This document shows positions 54,385 through 63,937 of a stretch of DNA of 64,000 nt, piece by piece. The DNA comes from Acetobacter musti (GTDB lineage: Bacteria > Pseudomonadota > Alphaproteobacteria > Acetobacterales > Acetobacteraceae): positions 88,936 to 152,935 of the forward strand of contig NZ_WOTB01000010.1 of the NCBI RefSeq assembly GCF_011516835.1, read 5' to 3'. The position numbers and the translations under genes were made by a program. The notes under the pieces are model-generated. The model was not told the DNA's origin. It saw only the letters and a list, made by a program, of their open reading frames with translations, and did no database searches. The number at the start of each line of letters is the position of its first letter. Position 1 is the first letter of the stretch.

Positions 54385-54499
54385 GCCCGTCCCGGACGCC
54401 CTCCCGCAGCGCCGTTGCAGCAGCCTCCCCGTCTTGCCCTCTTCCCCGCCCGGGCATTACGCTGGCAGAACAACCCATATGCCGGAACAGGAAGAGGTC

Positions 54500-55912
54500 A
54501 TGCTACGCTGGACAAAAGTCACCGGCGACCAGATCGTCCTGCCCCGCCAGCGCCTCTCCTGGCCGAGAACCGCCCTCCTCGGCATCCAGCACGTCATCAC
54601 CATGACCGGCGCGACCGTCCTCGTGCCAAGACTGATGGGCTTCGACCCGAATGTCGCCGTGCTGTTCTCCGGCGTGGGCACGCTGCTGTTCTTCATTCTC
54701 ATGAACGGCCGTGTTCCGAGCTATCTCGGCTCCAGCTTCTCCTTCATCGCCGTCGTCAACGCGGCGACAGGCTATGCCGGCCACGGCGCGAACAGCCAGA
54801 TCGCCCTCGCATGCGGCGGAATCCTCGTCTGCGCCATCCTCTACGGCGCCATCGGACTGGCCATCATGGCCACCGGTCCCGCCTGGATCGAACGGCTCAT
54901 GCCCCCGCCCGTCACCGGCGCCATCGGCTGCTCCATCGGCCTCAGCCTGGCCCCCTCCGCCCTGCAGAGTCTCCAGACCGACACAGTCTCCCTCATCAGC
55001 GGCCTCGTCACAGCCGGAACCCTCATGGTCCTGACCGTCACCGCCCCGCCCGCCATCCGTCAGACCTCACTCCTGATCGCGGCATTCTGCGGCTCCGTCA
55101 CCTACGTCCTCGGCGCCAACTGGCTCCACGCCGCGCCGCCGGTCGATTTCAGCATCTTCCGGCACGCCCCTCTCTTCGGCATGCCGCATTTCGTGACGCC
55201 ACACTTCGACCCCCGCGCCATTTCCATGATCGCTCCGGTCGCCATCATTCTCGTCGCCGAAAATCTCGGCCACATCAAAGCCCTCAGCGTCCTCACCGGC
55301 CAGCCCCTGGACAGACTGTCCGGCCGGATCTTCGCAGCCGACGCGGCAGCAACACTCGTCGCAGCCTCCGCCGGCGGCACAGGCGTCACCACCTATATCG
55401 AGAATATCGGCGTCATGGCCATGTCCGGCGTCTTCTCCACCGCCATCTTCCCCGTCGCCGGCCTCTTCGCCATCCTGCTGGGCTTCTCCCCGCTCTTCGG
55501 CGCGGTCGTCACCTCCATCCCGGTCCCGGTGCTGGGCGGCCTGATGATCGTCGTGCTCGGACTCATCTTCGCCAGCATGATCCGGCTCTGGACCGACAAG
55601 GCCGTGGATTTTTCCGATCCCGTGAACATGCTCACCGTCGGCGTCACCGTCATCATCGCGGCGGCAAATCCCACTCTCTTCGTCTGGGGCATGCCTGTCG
55701 GCGGGATCTTCCTCGCCAGCCTGGCCGCAATCCTGACATTCAGCCTCCTGCGGCGCCTGCAGAAACGGAGCCACCGCGCCACGGCCGACACGCCACCGGA
55801 CCTCACCCTCCCGCCATCACCCGAAGCAACGCTCTCCATCCACGGATCTTCCCCGTGTAACACCAGGCAGGTCCGTCAACCCGGACCGGCCACAGCAACT
55901 CCGCGATCCTGA
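54500..55912 (+). CDS. NCS2-family nucleobase:cation symporter (uracil/xanthine/uric acid permease)
   Basis: A 470-residue permease with about 12-14 hydrophobic helices. The NCS2 signature is visible in VAIILVAENLGHIKALSVLTG and, in the conserved SGGTGVTTY-like site, ASAGGTGVTTYIENIGVMAM. It carries uracil, xanthine or uric acid with H+. The start at 54500 has AGGAAGAGG before it and is preferred over 54434. With the lyase upstream, import and ring breakdown of a nucleobase is the likely theme. Confidence 0.87.
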   Translation: MLRWTKVTGDQIVLPRQRLSWPRTALLGIQHVITMTGATVLVPRLMGFDPNVAVLFSGVGTLLFFILMNGRVPSYLGSSFSFIAVVNAATGYAGHGANSQIALACGGILVCAILYGAIGLAIMATGPAWIERLMPPPVTGAIGCSIGLSLAPSALQSLQTDTVSLISGLVTAGTLMVLTVTAPPAIRQTSLLIAAFCGSVTYVLGANWLHAAPPVDFSIFRHAPLFGMPHFVTPHFDPRAISMIAPVAIILVAENLGHIKALSVLTGQPLDRLSGRIFAADAAATLVAASAGGTGVTTYIENIGVMAMSGVFSTAIFPVAGLFAILLGFSPLFGAVVTSIPVPVLGGLMIVVLGLIFASMIRLWTDKAVDFSDPVNMLTVGVTVIIAAANPTLFVWGMPVGGIFLASLAAILTFSLLRRLQKRSHRATADTPPDLTLPPSPEATLSIHGSSPCNTRQVRQPGPATATPRS

Positions 55913-55936
55913 CTCCCTCGTCAGAGGGATAGCCCC

Positions 55937-56893
55937 TCAGCGCCGCGTCCCCGCCCCGACCCCGAACGCCGTGTCATGCAGCCGGTCGAACGCATCATGC
56001 AGCGTGTCATGCGCCCGGTGCCCCTTGCTGCCCACAACCGTCACCGTCGCCGTCATGCCCGCCGTCACCGTCACACCCGCCGGAACCCGGTCGATCTGCA
56101 CCCGCACCGGAATGCGCTGCGCCAGACGCACCCACGTATAAACCGGATCGACAACCGGCAGCCCCTGAACACCCGACGTCGCATTCGCCGTCGCAATGCC
56201 CCGCGTAATGCTGACCACATGCCCCTCCAGCGGCTCCCGGAACCCCATCAGGTCCACCCGCACCCTGTCGCCGATATTGATCGATCCGATCTTGGTCTCC
56301 TCGAAATACCCGTCCACCCAGTAGGAGCTCTGATCGATCACCGTGATGTTGGATTTGGCCGCCGTCGCGTAATCCCCCACCCGCATCGTCAGATTGTTCA
56401 CACTGCCCGTCACCGTGCTGCGCACATGCGTACGGTCGAGATTGATCTTTGCCTGGGAAAGCTGCGCCAGAGCCTGCGCATATTCAGCCTGCGCCACCTG
56501 CGCCGTGGCCTCGTAAATCTGCTTCTCCTCGCGGGACGCCGCCGCCTCGGTCAGCCTGTCGCGCCGCGCATGCTGCGCCGCCTTCAGAACCATGTCCGCC
56601 CGCCGCTGATCGGCAACCGCCGTCGCCACCGCCACCGCCACCTTAAAATCGAACGGATCGATGTCGTAGAGAACATCCCCCGCCCGCACGAACTGATTGT
56701 CATGAACATGCAGCGCAATGATCTGACCGGACACGCGCGGCGCGATATTCGCCGCCTGAACACGAACCTGCCCGTTCCGCGTCCACGGAGCGGAGGTGTA
56801 GTAATCCCACAGAACAAAGCCCGTAATCGCTGCGATAATCAGAATAATGCCTGTCGTGGTGTACTGAAGAACCCGGCGCGCCCGCTCAAACAA
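55937..56893 (-). CDS. HlyD/AaeA-like efflux periplasmic adaptor
   Basis: A 318-residue adaptor protein with an N-terminal membrane helix (TGIILIIAAITGFVLWDYY), a lipoyl-like half motif (NIAPRVSGQIIALHVHDNQFV), a coiled-coil hairpin (about residues 85-150) and a beta-barrel. It uses a TTG start at 56893 with AGGGGAC upstream; no ATG fits. It forms part of the aaeB-aaeX-aaeA-like set, linking the FUSC pump to the outer membrane. It is separated from the DUF1656 gene by 132 bases. Confidence 0.85.
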   Translation of the reverse strand: MFERARRVLQYTTTGIILIIAAITGFVLWDYYTSAPWTRNGQVRVQAANIAPRVSGQIIALHVHDNQFVRAGDVLYDIDPFDFKVAVAVATAVADQRRADMVLKAAQHARRDRLTEAAASREEKQIYEATAQVAQAEYAQALAQLSQAKINLDRTHVRSTVTGSVNNLTMRVGDYATAAKSNITVIDQSSYWVDGYFEETKIGSINIGDRVRVDLMGFREPLEGHVVSITRGIATANATSGVQGLPVVDPVYTWVRLAQRIPVRVQIDRVPAGVTVTAGMTATVTVVGSKGHRAHDTLHDAFDRLHDTAFGVGAGTRR

Positions 56894-57025
56894 CTGTCAG
56901 TCCCCTCGACATACAATCCTCCGTCTCACCCGCCCGAATCCCGGCGGGCGCCATCCGCAACACCGCCCGCGGCCCGGATTCCGCTCCCTGCCTCACACCG
57001 TCACTCCTCCCGGTCACGCCCGTCA

Positions 57026-57226
57026 TCAGAGCATGATCGTGTAAACGCCGGTGAAAATGATCAGCAGCCCGAACTCCGCAAGCGGCACGTTCCACATGAA
57101 GCGGTCGAGCCGCAGCTTCGTGATGACAGGCCGGAGAACGACAACCGTCAGAAGCCCGAGCCCCACATGCACGATGAAAGACGACACCAGCAGGCCGCCC
57201 ACATCGAGAACGGATCTGAGCTGCAC
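57026..57226 (-). CDS. DUF1656 (AaeX-like) small membrane protein
   Basis: A 66-residue two-helix protein typical of DUF1656 (FIVHVGLGLLTVVVLRP and PLAEFGLLIIFTGVYTIML). The start is GTG at 57226, overlapping the TAG stop of the FUSC gene (TAGTG), so translation is coupled. These proteins are always found between AaeB-like pumps and their adaptor, with unknown mechanism. Confidence 0.85.
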   Translation of the reverse strand: MQLRSVLDVGGLLVSSFIVHVGLGLLTVVVLRPVITKLRLDRFMWNVPLAEFGLLIIFTGVYTIML

Positions 57227-59349
57227 TACATCGCCCTCCAGCGCATCTCCGGCACCGGAAGAATGTCATAGAGCGAAATCGCCGACCGGTTCCGCTCCAG
57301 CAGCCGGATCGCACCCTCCATACCCGACACCGCGCCCAGCACGGTCGCCATTTCCCCGTGAGGCAGATCAACAGACAGTGCGAGAAGCATATCCGCGTGG
57401 ATCGTCATCCGCGTGATCGCGGACTCCACATTGTAAATGATCGTCGAGCGCAGCGCCGCCTCCGCCTCCGCGCGCACCTTCGGAATCGTCGCCGCCCGCT
57501 CAAGATGCCGCCGCGCACGCGCCAGCGCGCAGTTCAGATCGTCCAGACTGGCCAGCCGCCTGAAAACGCGCTCCTTCGTCCGTCCCGGCGGCAAATAGGT
57601 GTTCCACATCAGAATCCGCGTCAGACGGTCATAATGCCGGCTGATCAGCGCCGATCCCGCCTGCTCGCCATGACCCTCGAACTGCCGGTGCAGATCATGC
57701 CCGATCGAAATCGCCACCCGAAACCGCCGCGACCGCGCCGAAGGCGGCATCAGCAGCGTCAGCGCAATGAAAATGATCACCGCCGCAAACAGATACTGCT
57801 CGTTGCGATCGATAAAAGCCGCCGGATCGAAGCTCTGCCTGTCCGCAACCCCGAGAATCACAAAGAAAAACACACCGGCATTGAACCCGATCGCCGAAGT
57901 CTTCGGATTGAGCAGCAGCAGACACCCGCCAAAAATCACCGGCAAAACCGCCAGCGCGAAGAAGACCATGTCCGATCCCTTCGTCAGCACGCCGAAATTC
58001 AGAATCGCCGCCGTCACAACCGCCAGCGGCATGCCAATCAGCGCCCCCATGCCGAACGCGCGCACATTATAGGTCGTCGCCGCCAGAGTGAGCACGATCG
58101 CCGTCTGGGAAAGCGCCGCATAGCTCTCGGGAATCCCGCTGAGAATGCAGAGCCCCGCCGCCATCGAAAACCCGACCAGAAGCCGCAGCCCGTTCAGCAG
58201 CGCCATCGTCACGTCCTGATGCGAGACAATCCGGAACTCCGGCGCCTGCGTGCGCGCCCGGCCCCCGTTATGAACGCAGTCCACACCATCCTTCGCCCAG
58301 CGCCAGTAAGACAGCAGAGACATCGTGCGCTCGACAAACCACGCCTCCTCGATCGTCAGACGCGTCTGCTCGCCCGCCGCGTCCAGATGCGTCTCCCGCG
58401 CCAGCTGCTCCAGATCCTCCACCGCCTCGCGTGAGGACATCGCCGCGTTCCCGTCGCCAAACGCCGCCCGCACCCGCTCGATCACCGCCGGCGCAATCGT
58501 GCCCCGCTCCAGCGCCATCGCAATCGCCCGGCTGCAGTTCATCATCTCCAGAAGCGCCACCATCGCCGACCGCGCCCCGATCATGCGCAGCCGCCCGTCC
58601 GACATCTCCGTCCGTGCAAAGGACACCTGGGATGTCAGCGCCATGATCTCGCCGGCAATCCCCGCCAGCGCCGTCACATCCGGCACGGAATGCCCCGCCA
58701 CCGCATCCCGCGAAATCCGGCCAACAACCTTCGCAACCGTGTCCAGACCGGAACACAGCTTCGCCCACGCCGTCGGCGACCCGAACACGTCGTTCACCGC
58801 CGCCGTCGCCGCAATGCCAATCACAATGGCCGACACACGATTGACGGTGACGTCATACGCATTCTGCGGCGCATCAATGCACCCGATCGTAATCAGAGCC
58901 ACCGTGTACCCGGCCAGCATCGCCGCATAGGCCCGGAAATCCCGCTCCAGCGTTCCCATGATGCAGCAGAAACTCAGCCACAGCGCCACGGCGCCCAGCA
59001 GCAGAGCCCGGTCCTGACTGAAACAGGCCGTGATCGCGAGCGCCACAAACGCCCCGACAAACGTTCCCGCAAGCCGGTAGAGCGCCTTGGACAACATCTG
59101 GCCGCGCAGAGGCTGCGCCAGAATCATCACCGTCACAGCCGATGAACCGGGAGAGGAAATCTGCAGCCAGAACGAAGCCGCAAGCGCAACCGCAACCGAC
59201 AGCCACGTCCGCACGCAGAACATGAGCCAGCCGGGAGGAAAGAAACTGCTCTTTACATGAGGCAGCCAGAACAGATTTCTCACAGACCACGGCGAATGGC
59301 CTGAAGTCTTCCCAACCGCGTTCACCCCACTTTCCAATCCAGCAGTCAC
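57226..59349 (-). CDS. FUSC-family aromatic-acid efflux pump (AaeB-like)
   Basis: A 707-residue inner-membrane protein with two sets of hydrophobic segments: about residues 45-165, with the FUSC block SPGSSAVTVMILAQPLRGQML, and about 350-500, with a cytoplasmic C-terminal region. It is the pump of an efflux system for aromatic carboxylic acids and other weak acids; acetic acid bacteria need such systems. It begins the operon with DUF1656 and HlyD genes. A LysR regulator like AaeR is not adjacent. Confidence 0.85.
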   Translation of the reverse strand: MTAGLESGVNAVGKTSGHSPWSVRNLFWLPHVKSSFFPPGWLMFCVRTWLSVAVALAASFWLQISSPGSSAVTVMILAQPLRGQMLSKALYRLAGTFVGAFVALAITACFSQDRALLLGAVALWLSFCCIMGTLERDFRAYAAMLAGYTVALITIGCIDAPQNAYDVTVNRVSAIVIGIAATAAVNDVFGSPTAWAKLCSGLDTVAKVVGRISRDAVAGHSVPDVTALAGIAGEIMALTSQVSFARTEMSDGRLRMIGARSAMVALLEMMNCSRAIAMALERGTIAPAVIERVRAAFGDGNAAMSSREAVEDLEQLARETHLDAAGEQTRLTIEEAWFVERTMSLLSYWRWAKDGVDCVHNGGRARTQAPEFRIVSHQDVTMALLNGLRLLVGFSMAAGLCILSGIPESYAALSQTAIVLTLAATTYNVRAFGMGALIGMPLAVVTAAILNFGVLTKGSDMVFFALAVLPVIFGGCLLLLNPKTSAIGFNAGVFFFVILGVADRQSFDPAAFIDRNEQYLFAAVIIFIALTLLMPPSARSRRFRVAISIGHDLHRQFEGHGEQAGSALISRHYDRLTRILMWNTYLPPGRTKERVFRRLASLDDLNCALARARRHLERAATIPKVRAEAEAALRSTIIYNVESAITRMTIHADMLLALSVDLPHGEMATVLGAVSGMEGAIRLLERNRSAISLYDILPVPEMRWRAM

Positions 59350-59502
59350 AGCACAAGGCAGGCCTTATTACTCGGCCCGCAATCCCCGGATGACAAATGA
59401 CAAAACATGGCGGTCCATGCATAAAAGATCAGTGTGCTATTCAGTGCCCGCCCATCAACAGACAGTTATCACTCTGCCGGAACTGATCTTTATATTCTTT
59501 AA

Positions 59503-59618
59503 GAGCAGGGCGCTGCCCTGCACCCGGAAGGGGTCGCAGACCCCTTCACCCCTTAATTAACAAAACCGGGATCAAAGGGACCCGTCCCTTTGCGGGGTTC
59601 GGGGCAAAGCCCCGAAAG
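59503..59618. repeat. GC-rich hairpin repeat, second family (complete copy)
   Basis: The hairpins in order are GCAGGGCGCTGCCCTGC, AAGGGGTCGCAGACCCCTT, AAGGGACCCGTCCCTT and CGGGGCAAAGCCCCG, with the spacer CCTTAATTAACAAAACC between the second and third. It is the most complete copy. It lies between the FUSC start (59349) and the N-acetyltransferase stop, so in a gap of 311 bases that holds nothing else. Confidence 0.85.
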
Positions 59619-59660
59619 AACCCGCTCCGGTAACCACCCGGCTACCCCGGCCGGCAGCCG

Positions 59661-60827
59661 CTACAGCTCCCGCGAATACACCCGGTGCCGCTTGCACGGC
59701 TCAGGCACAATCCGCTCAATCAGCCGCCGCATCGGCAGATTGGTCTCCAGCACCCAGCCCAGCTCGATCAGCGTGTAAGGCAGCTCGTTCCCCCGGTTCA
59801 TCAGCTCGCGGATCAGCAGCGCCGGCAGCATCGCCCCCAGCGCCGTCCCGGAAATCGCCTTGCTGACCCCCAGCAGAATCACCCGCGCCGACCCGAACTC
59901 ATGCCGCAGCAGACGCACACCCAGCTTCGCCCAGCCCAGCGGCGACGGCGCCCCGCCAAGATCGGCCGACACATCGAACACGTTCGGCACCACCAGCGCC
60001 ACACCCGCCGGCTCTCCGTCCTGCTCGACCAGAACAAAATGCTCGTCCCGCAGAATCGGCCGGATCTCGCGGATCATCGCCGCCATCTCATCCGAGGTGT
60101 AGGGAATGAACCCCCAGGTGTCGCGCCAGGTGCCGTTATAAAGATCCCGGAGAATCTCCCCGTCCCGCACCAGATTGCCCGAATCGAGCCGCCGCACCGA
60201 AAGACCGCCCAGCCGCCCCTCGCCAACCTTCAGCGCCCGCGGAACAATATGCGCCGCCTCCGCCTCCGGCCCCATCTCCATATGATAGGCCAGAACGTCC
60301 ATCGCCTTCGTCAGACCCGCAGCCCGGACCGCGCTGTCCAGCCAGACGGGATGCCACGGCATCATCACCATCGGCCGCGCCGACTGCCCCTCGATCATCA
60401 GGCCATATTCGCCGTTGCTGTTGAGCGTCCACGGCCCCAGCATCACCGTCATGCCCCGCTCGCGCAGCCAGTCAGCAGCCGCCTCCAGCAGAACCGGCAC
60501 CGCCTCCGGGTCCGTCACATCCAGCGCGCCGAAAAATCCCGTCCGCCCGGTCAGCCCCGTCTCCTCCGAGACCTCCCGCGTCAGAAAATCGATCTGCGCG
60601 GAGATCCGCCCCACCGGCCGCCCGTCACGATACGCCAGAAAATACTGCGCCTCGCCATGGCCGAAAAAAGCGGAATGCTTCGGATCGAGCAGCGTGCGCT
60701 GCTCCATGTCCAGCGGCGCCACATAGCCCGGCATCCCCGCATAAAGCCTGCGCGGCAGACGGATAAATGTCGAAAGCTGGCGGAATCCCCCGACCGGTGT
60801 GATGACAATGCGCGCCGGCTGGGTCAT
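59661..60827 (-). CDS. GNAT-like (acyl-CoA N-acyltransferase fold) protein
   Basis: A 388-residue protein. The N-terminal half includes TFIRLPRRLYAGMPGYVAPL and DMEQRTLLDPKHSAFFGHGEAQYFLA, and a second half contains VLVEQDGEPAGVALVVPN with GNAT-like strands. Similar proteins in alphaproteobacteria carry annotations such as GNAT or dATP pyrophosphohydrolase without proof. The Met at 60827 is chosen because GGGAGAG lies before it. It is divergent from the SDR gene by 68 bases. Its substrate is unknown. Confidence 0.7.
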   Translation of the reverse strand: MTQPARIVITPVGGFRQLSTFIRLPRRLYAGMPGYVAPLDMEQRTLLDPKHSAFFGHGEAQYFLAYRDGRPVGRISAQIDFLTREVSEETGLTGRTGFFGALDVTDPEAVPVLLEAAADWLRERGMTVMLGPWTLNSNGEYGLMIEGQSARPMVMMPWHPVWLDSAVRAAGLTKAMDVLAYHMEMGPEAEAAHIVPRALKVGEGRLGGLSVRRLDSGNLVRDGEILRDLYNGTWRDTWGFIPYTSDEMAAMIREIRPILRDEHFVLVEQDGEPAGVALVVPNVFDVSADLGGAPSPLGWAKLGVRLLRHEFGSARVILLGVSKAISGTALGAMLPALLIRELMNRGNELPYTLIELGWVLETNLPMRRLIERIVPEPCKRHRVYSREL

Positions 60828-60895
60828 GAACTCTCCCTGAAAGCGCGCGCAATTCCGCACGCGGACATCCGCCCCGTCCAGGGCGGATCTGTGGC

Positions 60896-61792
60896 ATGGA
60901 CATACCGTTGAACGACACCGCTGCCAACGCAATGACACGCAACCGCATTCTGACGAGGGGACGACATATCCTCACAAGGCTCACAGGCTCAACCCGCAGA
61001 ACCAAATCAGTCCACGCTCCGGTCGCAATCCTGATCACCGGCGCCTCTGGCGGCATCGGCCAGGCGCTCGCCCTCCGCTACGCCGCACCAGGCCGGACCC
61101 TGATGCTCTGGGGACGAAACCCAGAGCGTCTGGACGCCCTCGCCACCTCATGCCGGCAGCGCGGCGCCCGCGCCTTCACCCGCCAGATCGACCTCACAGA
61201 CGGCGAAGCCGCCATCCGCCACTTCCGCGACGACGACAGCGCCACCCCCTTCGACACCGTCATCCTGTCCGCCGGCCTGTCGGACATGAAACGGGCAGCC
61301 GACAAAACCGAACAGGCCGAAACCGTGCTCCGGCTCGCCCAGGTCAATTACGCCACCCCCGCCGCCCTCACCATGGCCGCAGCGGACAGAATGCAGCAGC
61401 GCGGCGGCGGCGCCATCGCCCTGATCGGCTCCGTCGCCGCCAGTCACGACCTCCCCTTCGCCGCCGGCTACGGCGGCTCGAAAGCCGGACTCGCCCGATT
61501 CGCCAGTTCCACCCGCCTCGCCCTCGCCCCCCTCGGCGTCCGCGTCACCCTCATCGCCCCCGGCTTCGTCGACACCGCCATGAGCCGGCGCATCATCGGC
61601 CCCAGGCCCTTCCTCGTCTCCGCCGACACCGCCGCCCGCCACATCATCCGCGCCCTGAAACAGAACCGCCACGAAATCGTCTTCCCCTGGCCGTTCTCCG
61701 CCCTGCGCCTCATCGACCGCCTCACCCCCCGCCCCCTGCGCGAAGCCATCATGCGCCGGATCAGCGCCGATCAGCATCCCTCCACCGACTGA
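60896..61792 (+). CDS. Short-chain dehydrogenase/reductase
   Basis: A 298-residue SDR. The cofactor loop TGASGGIG is at residues 48-55, and the catalytic Ser is in LIGSVAAS, with Tyr192 and Lys196 in AAGYGGSKAG. The basic N-terminal 40 residues (RNRILTRGRHILTRLTG) are not part of the fold and might be a targeting or spurious extension; a start at 60932 is possible. The divergent GNAT-like gene nearby suggests a joint role, perhaps lipid or polyketide-like modification, but this is speculative. Confidence 0.82.
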   Translation: MDIPLNDTAANAMTRNRILTRGRHILTRLTGSTRRTKSVHAPVAILITGASGGIGQALALRYAAPGRTLMLWGRNPERLDALATSCRQRGARAFTRQIDLTDGEAAIRHFRDDDSATPFDTVILSAGLSDMKRAADKTEQAETVLRLAQVNYATPAALTMAAADRMQQRGGGAIALIGSVAASHDLPFAAGYGGSKAGLARFASSTRLALAPLGVRVTLIAPGFVDTAMSRRIIGPRPFLVSADTAARHIIRALKQNRHEIVFPWPFSALRLIDRLTPRPLREAIMRRISADQHPSTD

Positions 61793-61854
61793 GACTCCCG
61801 CATCAGAACCCGGGCCAGTCCCGGACAGAATGCCAGCCAAAGCAGGCAGATCTC

Positions 61855-61971
61855 ACGGGGCGCTGCCCCGAACCCCGGCAGGGAGCGCGGCTCCCTGCAC
61901 CCTGATTTGTTTTAAATAAAGGGATCGAAGGGGCCGCGCCCCTTCGCGGGTTTCAGGGCAGCGCCCTGAGC
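61855..61971. repeat. GC-rich hairpin repeat, second family
   Basis: The hairpins are CGGGGCGCTGCCCCG, CAGGGAGCGCGGCTCCCTG, AAGGGGCCGCGCCCCTT and CAGGGCAGCGCCCTG, with the AT spacer TTTGTTTTAAATAAAGG. It lies in a 411-base gap between the SDR and glk; the rest of that gap shows no gene. Confidence 0.8.
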
Positions 61972-62203
61972 TGACACCCCCGGCGCCCCTTCCCGCCACC
62001 CCATCCGCACGCTTAAATGTGACCCGTCGCTCCTTCATCCTCGCCCGGCCTTTCACCGTTTCAGCTCCACCGACCCGACGCCCGCCCCACAATCTCAGAA
62101 AACTCCCTCGTCACCCCCGGCCGCCGCAGGGGAGACAACCGACCGGCAGTCAGAAGCCACGAGCCGGCTCCCGCAGGACCACTCCGAACCAGGGACACGA
62201 TTC

Positions 62204-63253
62204 ATGCAAAATTCGGCTCAGAAACCGGAACAGGATCAAAGCCGGAAAGAAACACCGTCCGGCACCAGTGCGGCGCCCCAGGACATCGTCGCCGCCGATA
62301 TCGGTGGCACCCATGCGCGATTCGCCATCGCCCGCGTCGAAAACGGAACCGTCACCTCCCTGGAAGACCCTTTCATCCTGCGCGTGGCAGACCACGACAC
62401 ATTGCAGGACGCATGGCACGCATTCGGCAGACAGGCGGGACGCCCCCTCCCCGCCCATGTCGCCATCGCACTCGCCTGCCCCATCCAGAGCGAAGTGCTG
62501 ATCATGGCCAACAACCCCTGGATCGTCGTCCCCGCCGACCTGCCGCGCGACCTGAACATCGAACCACCCCTCTTCCTCAATGATTTCGAAGCCGTCGCCC
62601 ACGCCATCGCCAGCCTCGACATCACATGCCTGCCCCATCTCTGCGGCCCGGACCGCCCGCTGCCCGCGGACGGCACCATCGTCGCCATCGGACCGGGCAC
62701 CGGCCTCGGCACCGCCAGCATCATCCGGCGCGGCAGCCAGACCCTCGTCTGCGGCGCGGAAGGCGGCCATACAGGCTTCTCACCCTTCAACGATTTCGAA
62801 GACCGCCTCCTCCACCGCCTGCGCTCCGTGCATGGCCGCGTCTCGGCGGAACGGATCATCTCCGGCCCGGGCATCATCCCCCTCTGCGCCCAGCTCGCCC
62901 AGGACACAGGCGAAGCCTGGCGCGACCTCGGCGACAAACAGCTCTGGACCCTCGCCCTGGAAGGACATGACCGGCTGACAAGAGAAGCAATGAGCCTGTT
63001 CTGTCAGGCCCTCGGCGGTTTCGCCGGCGACATGGCCCTCGCCCACTGCGCCACCGGCGTCGTCGTGGCCGGCGGCCTCGGAAAACGCCTGATGGACATC
63101 CTGCCCACCTCCGGCTTCGCCGACCGCTTCATCGCAAAAGGCCGCTTCGAGGAAATGATGCGCAAAATCCCCGTAAGAATGATCCATTACCCTGAACCAG
63201 GCCTGTTCGGCGCCGCCTCCGCCCTGGCCCGAAAACTCGCCCACACTTCATAA
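62204..63253 (+). CDS. glk: Glucokinase
   Basis: A 349-residue ROK-independent (E. coli Glk-type) glucokinase. Motifs in order are DIGGTHARFAIA (phosphate 1, from residue 32), LNDFEAVAHA with the catalytic base Asp127, and the phosphate 2 region AIGPGTGLGTA followed by GGHTGF. It makes glucose-6-phosphate from ATP for the pentose phosphate pathway in organisms that oxidise much glucose in the periplasm. The N-terminus has about 25 extra polar residues before the family start, so the true start may be later. Confidence 0.9.
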   Translation: MQNSAQKPEQDQSRKETPSGTSAAPQDIVAADIGGTHARFAIARVENGTVTSLEDPFILRVADHDTLQDAWHAFGRQAGRPLPAHVAIALACPIQSEVLIMANNPWIVVPADLPRDLNIEPPLFLNDFEAVAHAIASLDITCLPHLCGPDRPLPADGTIVAIGPGTGLGTASIIRRGSQTLVCGAEGGHTGFSPFNDFEDRLLHRLRSVHGRVSAERIISGPGIIPLCAQLAQDTGEAWRDLGDKQLWTLALEGHDRLTREAMSLFCQALGGFAGDMALAHCATGVVVAGGLGKRLMDILPTSGFADRFIAKGRFEEMMRKIPVRMIHYPEPGLFGAASALARKLAHTS

Positions 63254-63263
63254 TAGAAAATAG

Positions 63264-63358
63264 AAAACAAAAGTTTCCGGGTGCCGCCTTTTTCCAGAAA
63301 GGCGGCGTATTCTGAATCTTTCTGAAAAAAAACTCGGCCAGAAACTTCTTTATAATTC
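63264..63358. repeat. Three-way-junction palindromic repeat, copy 9
   Basis: The GCCGCC hairpin comes first, then a GAATC variant with a mispaired second arm, so this copy is partly decayed. Flanks (AAAACAAAAG on the left, TTCTTTATAATTCAAAGG and GAAGCAGCCCC on the right) are in the normal arrangement. It lies between glk and the SRAP gene. Confidence 0.8.
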
Positions 63359-63427
63359 AAAGGATTTCACAAGAAGACTTTTGAAGCAGCCCCTAAGACC
63401 GACCGGGAAGCAAAGCAGGCGACCACC

Positions 63428-63937
63428 ATGTGCAACCTCTACCAGATGCTCTCCACCCAGCACGAAATCCGCGACATCGCGCGGGTTCTCCTGGACCGGA
63501 CCGGAAACCTCCAGCCGCTGGAAGGTATTTACCCGAACACAATGGCGCCGGTCGTGCGCAACACGCCGGAAGGCCGAGAACTGATCATGGCCCGCTGGGG
63601 CATGCCGACACCACCCTCCCTGCTGAGAGGCCGCACCGACCGGGGCGTCACCAATATCCGGAACACGAAATCTCCCTGGTGGCGCCGATGGGAAAGCGTC
63701 GAACACCGCTGCCTCGTCCCCCTGACCGCCTTCTCCGAACCCGAACGCCTGCCGGATGGCACCTCCCGGCCAGTCTGGTTTGAGCGCCAGGACGGCGTGC
63801 CACTGGCGTTCTTCGCCGGCATCTGGTGCCGGTGGACCTCCATCCGGAAACTGGCGGACGGCGAGACAACGGACGACCTGTTCGGATTTCTTCTGTGGTT
63901 GCCGTCCGTTATGCAAGAGTTTTCTGACCCATATTGA
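63428..63937 (+). pseudogene. SRAP/YedK-like SOS-response-associated peptidase, C-terminally truncated
   Basis: The 169-residue frame begins MCNLYQML, with the catalytic Cys2 that links to abasic sites, then VTNIRNTK (the family's Asn/Arg block), RCLVPLTAFSEPE with the Glu, and FFAGIWCRWTSI. Normal SRAP proteins are about 200-250 residues and continue after GETTDDLFGFLT with the His-containing HxRMP region. Here the frame departs after DDLFGFL (about 63888) into LWLPSVMQEFSDPY and stops, so the conserved His is missing. The most likely cause is an insertion at this point. Confidence 0.75.

Noticed and set aside
54415..55860. Overlapping plus-strand frame of 481 codons in the permease gene
   Set aside because: Arg/Pro/His-rich shadow in another frame of the NCS2 permease; no start signal or domain.
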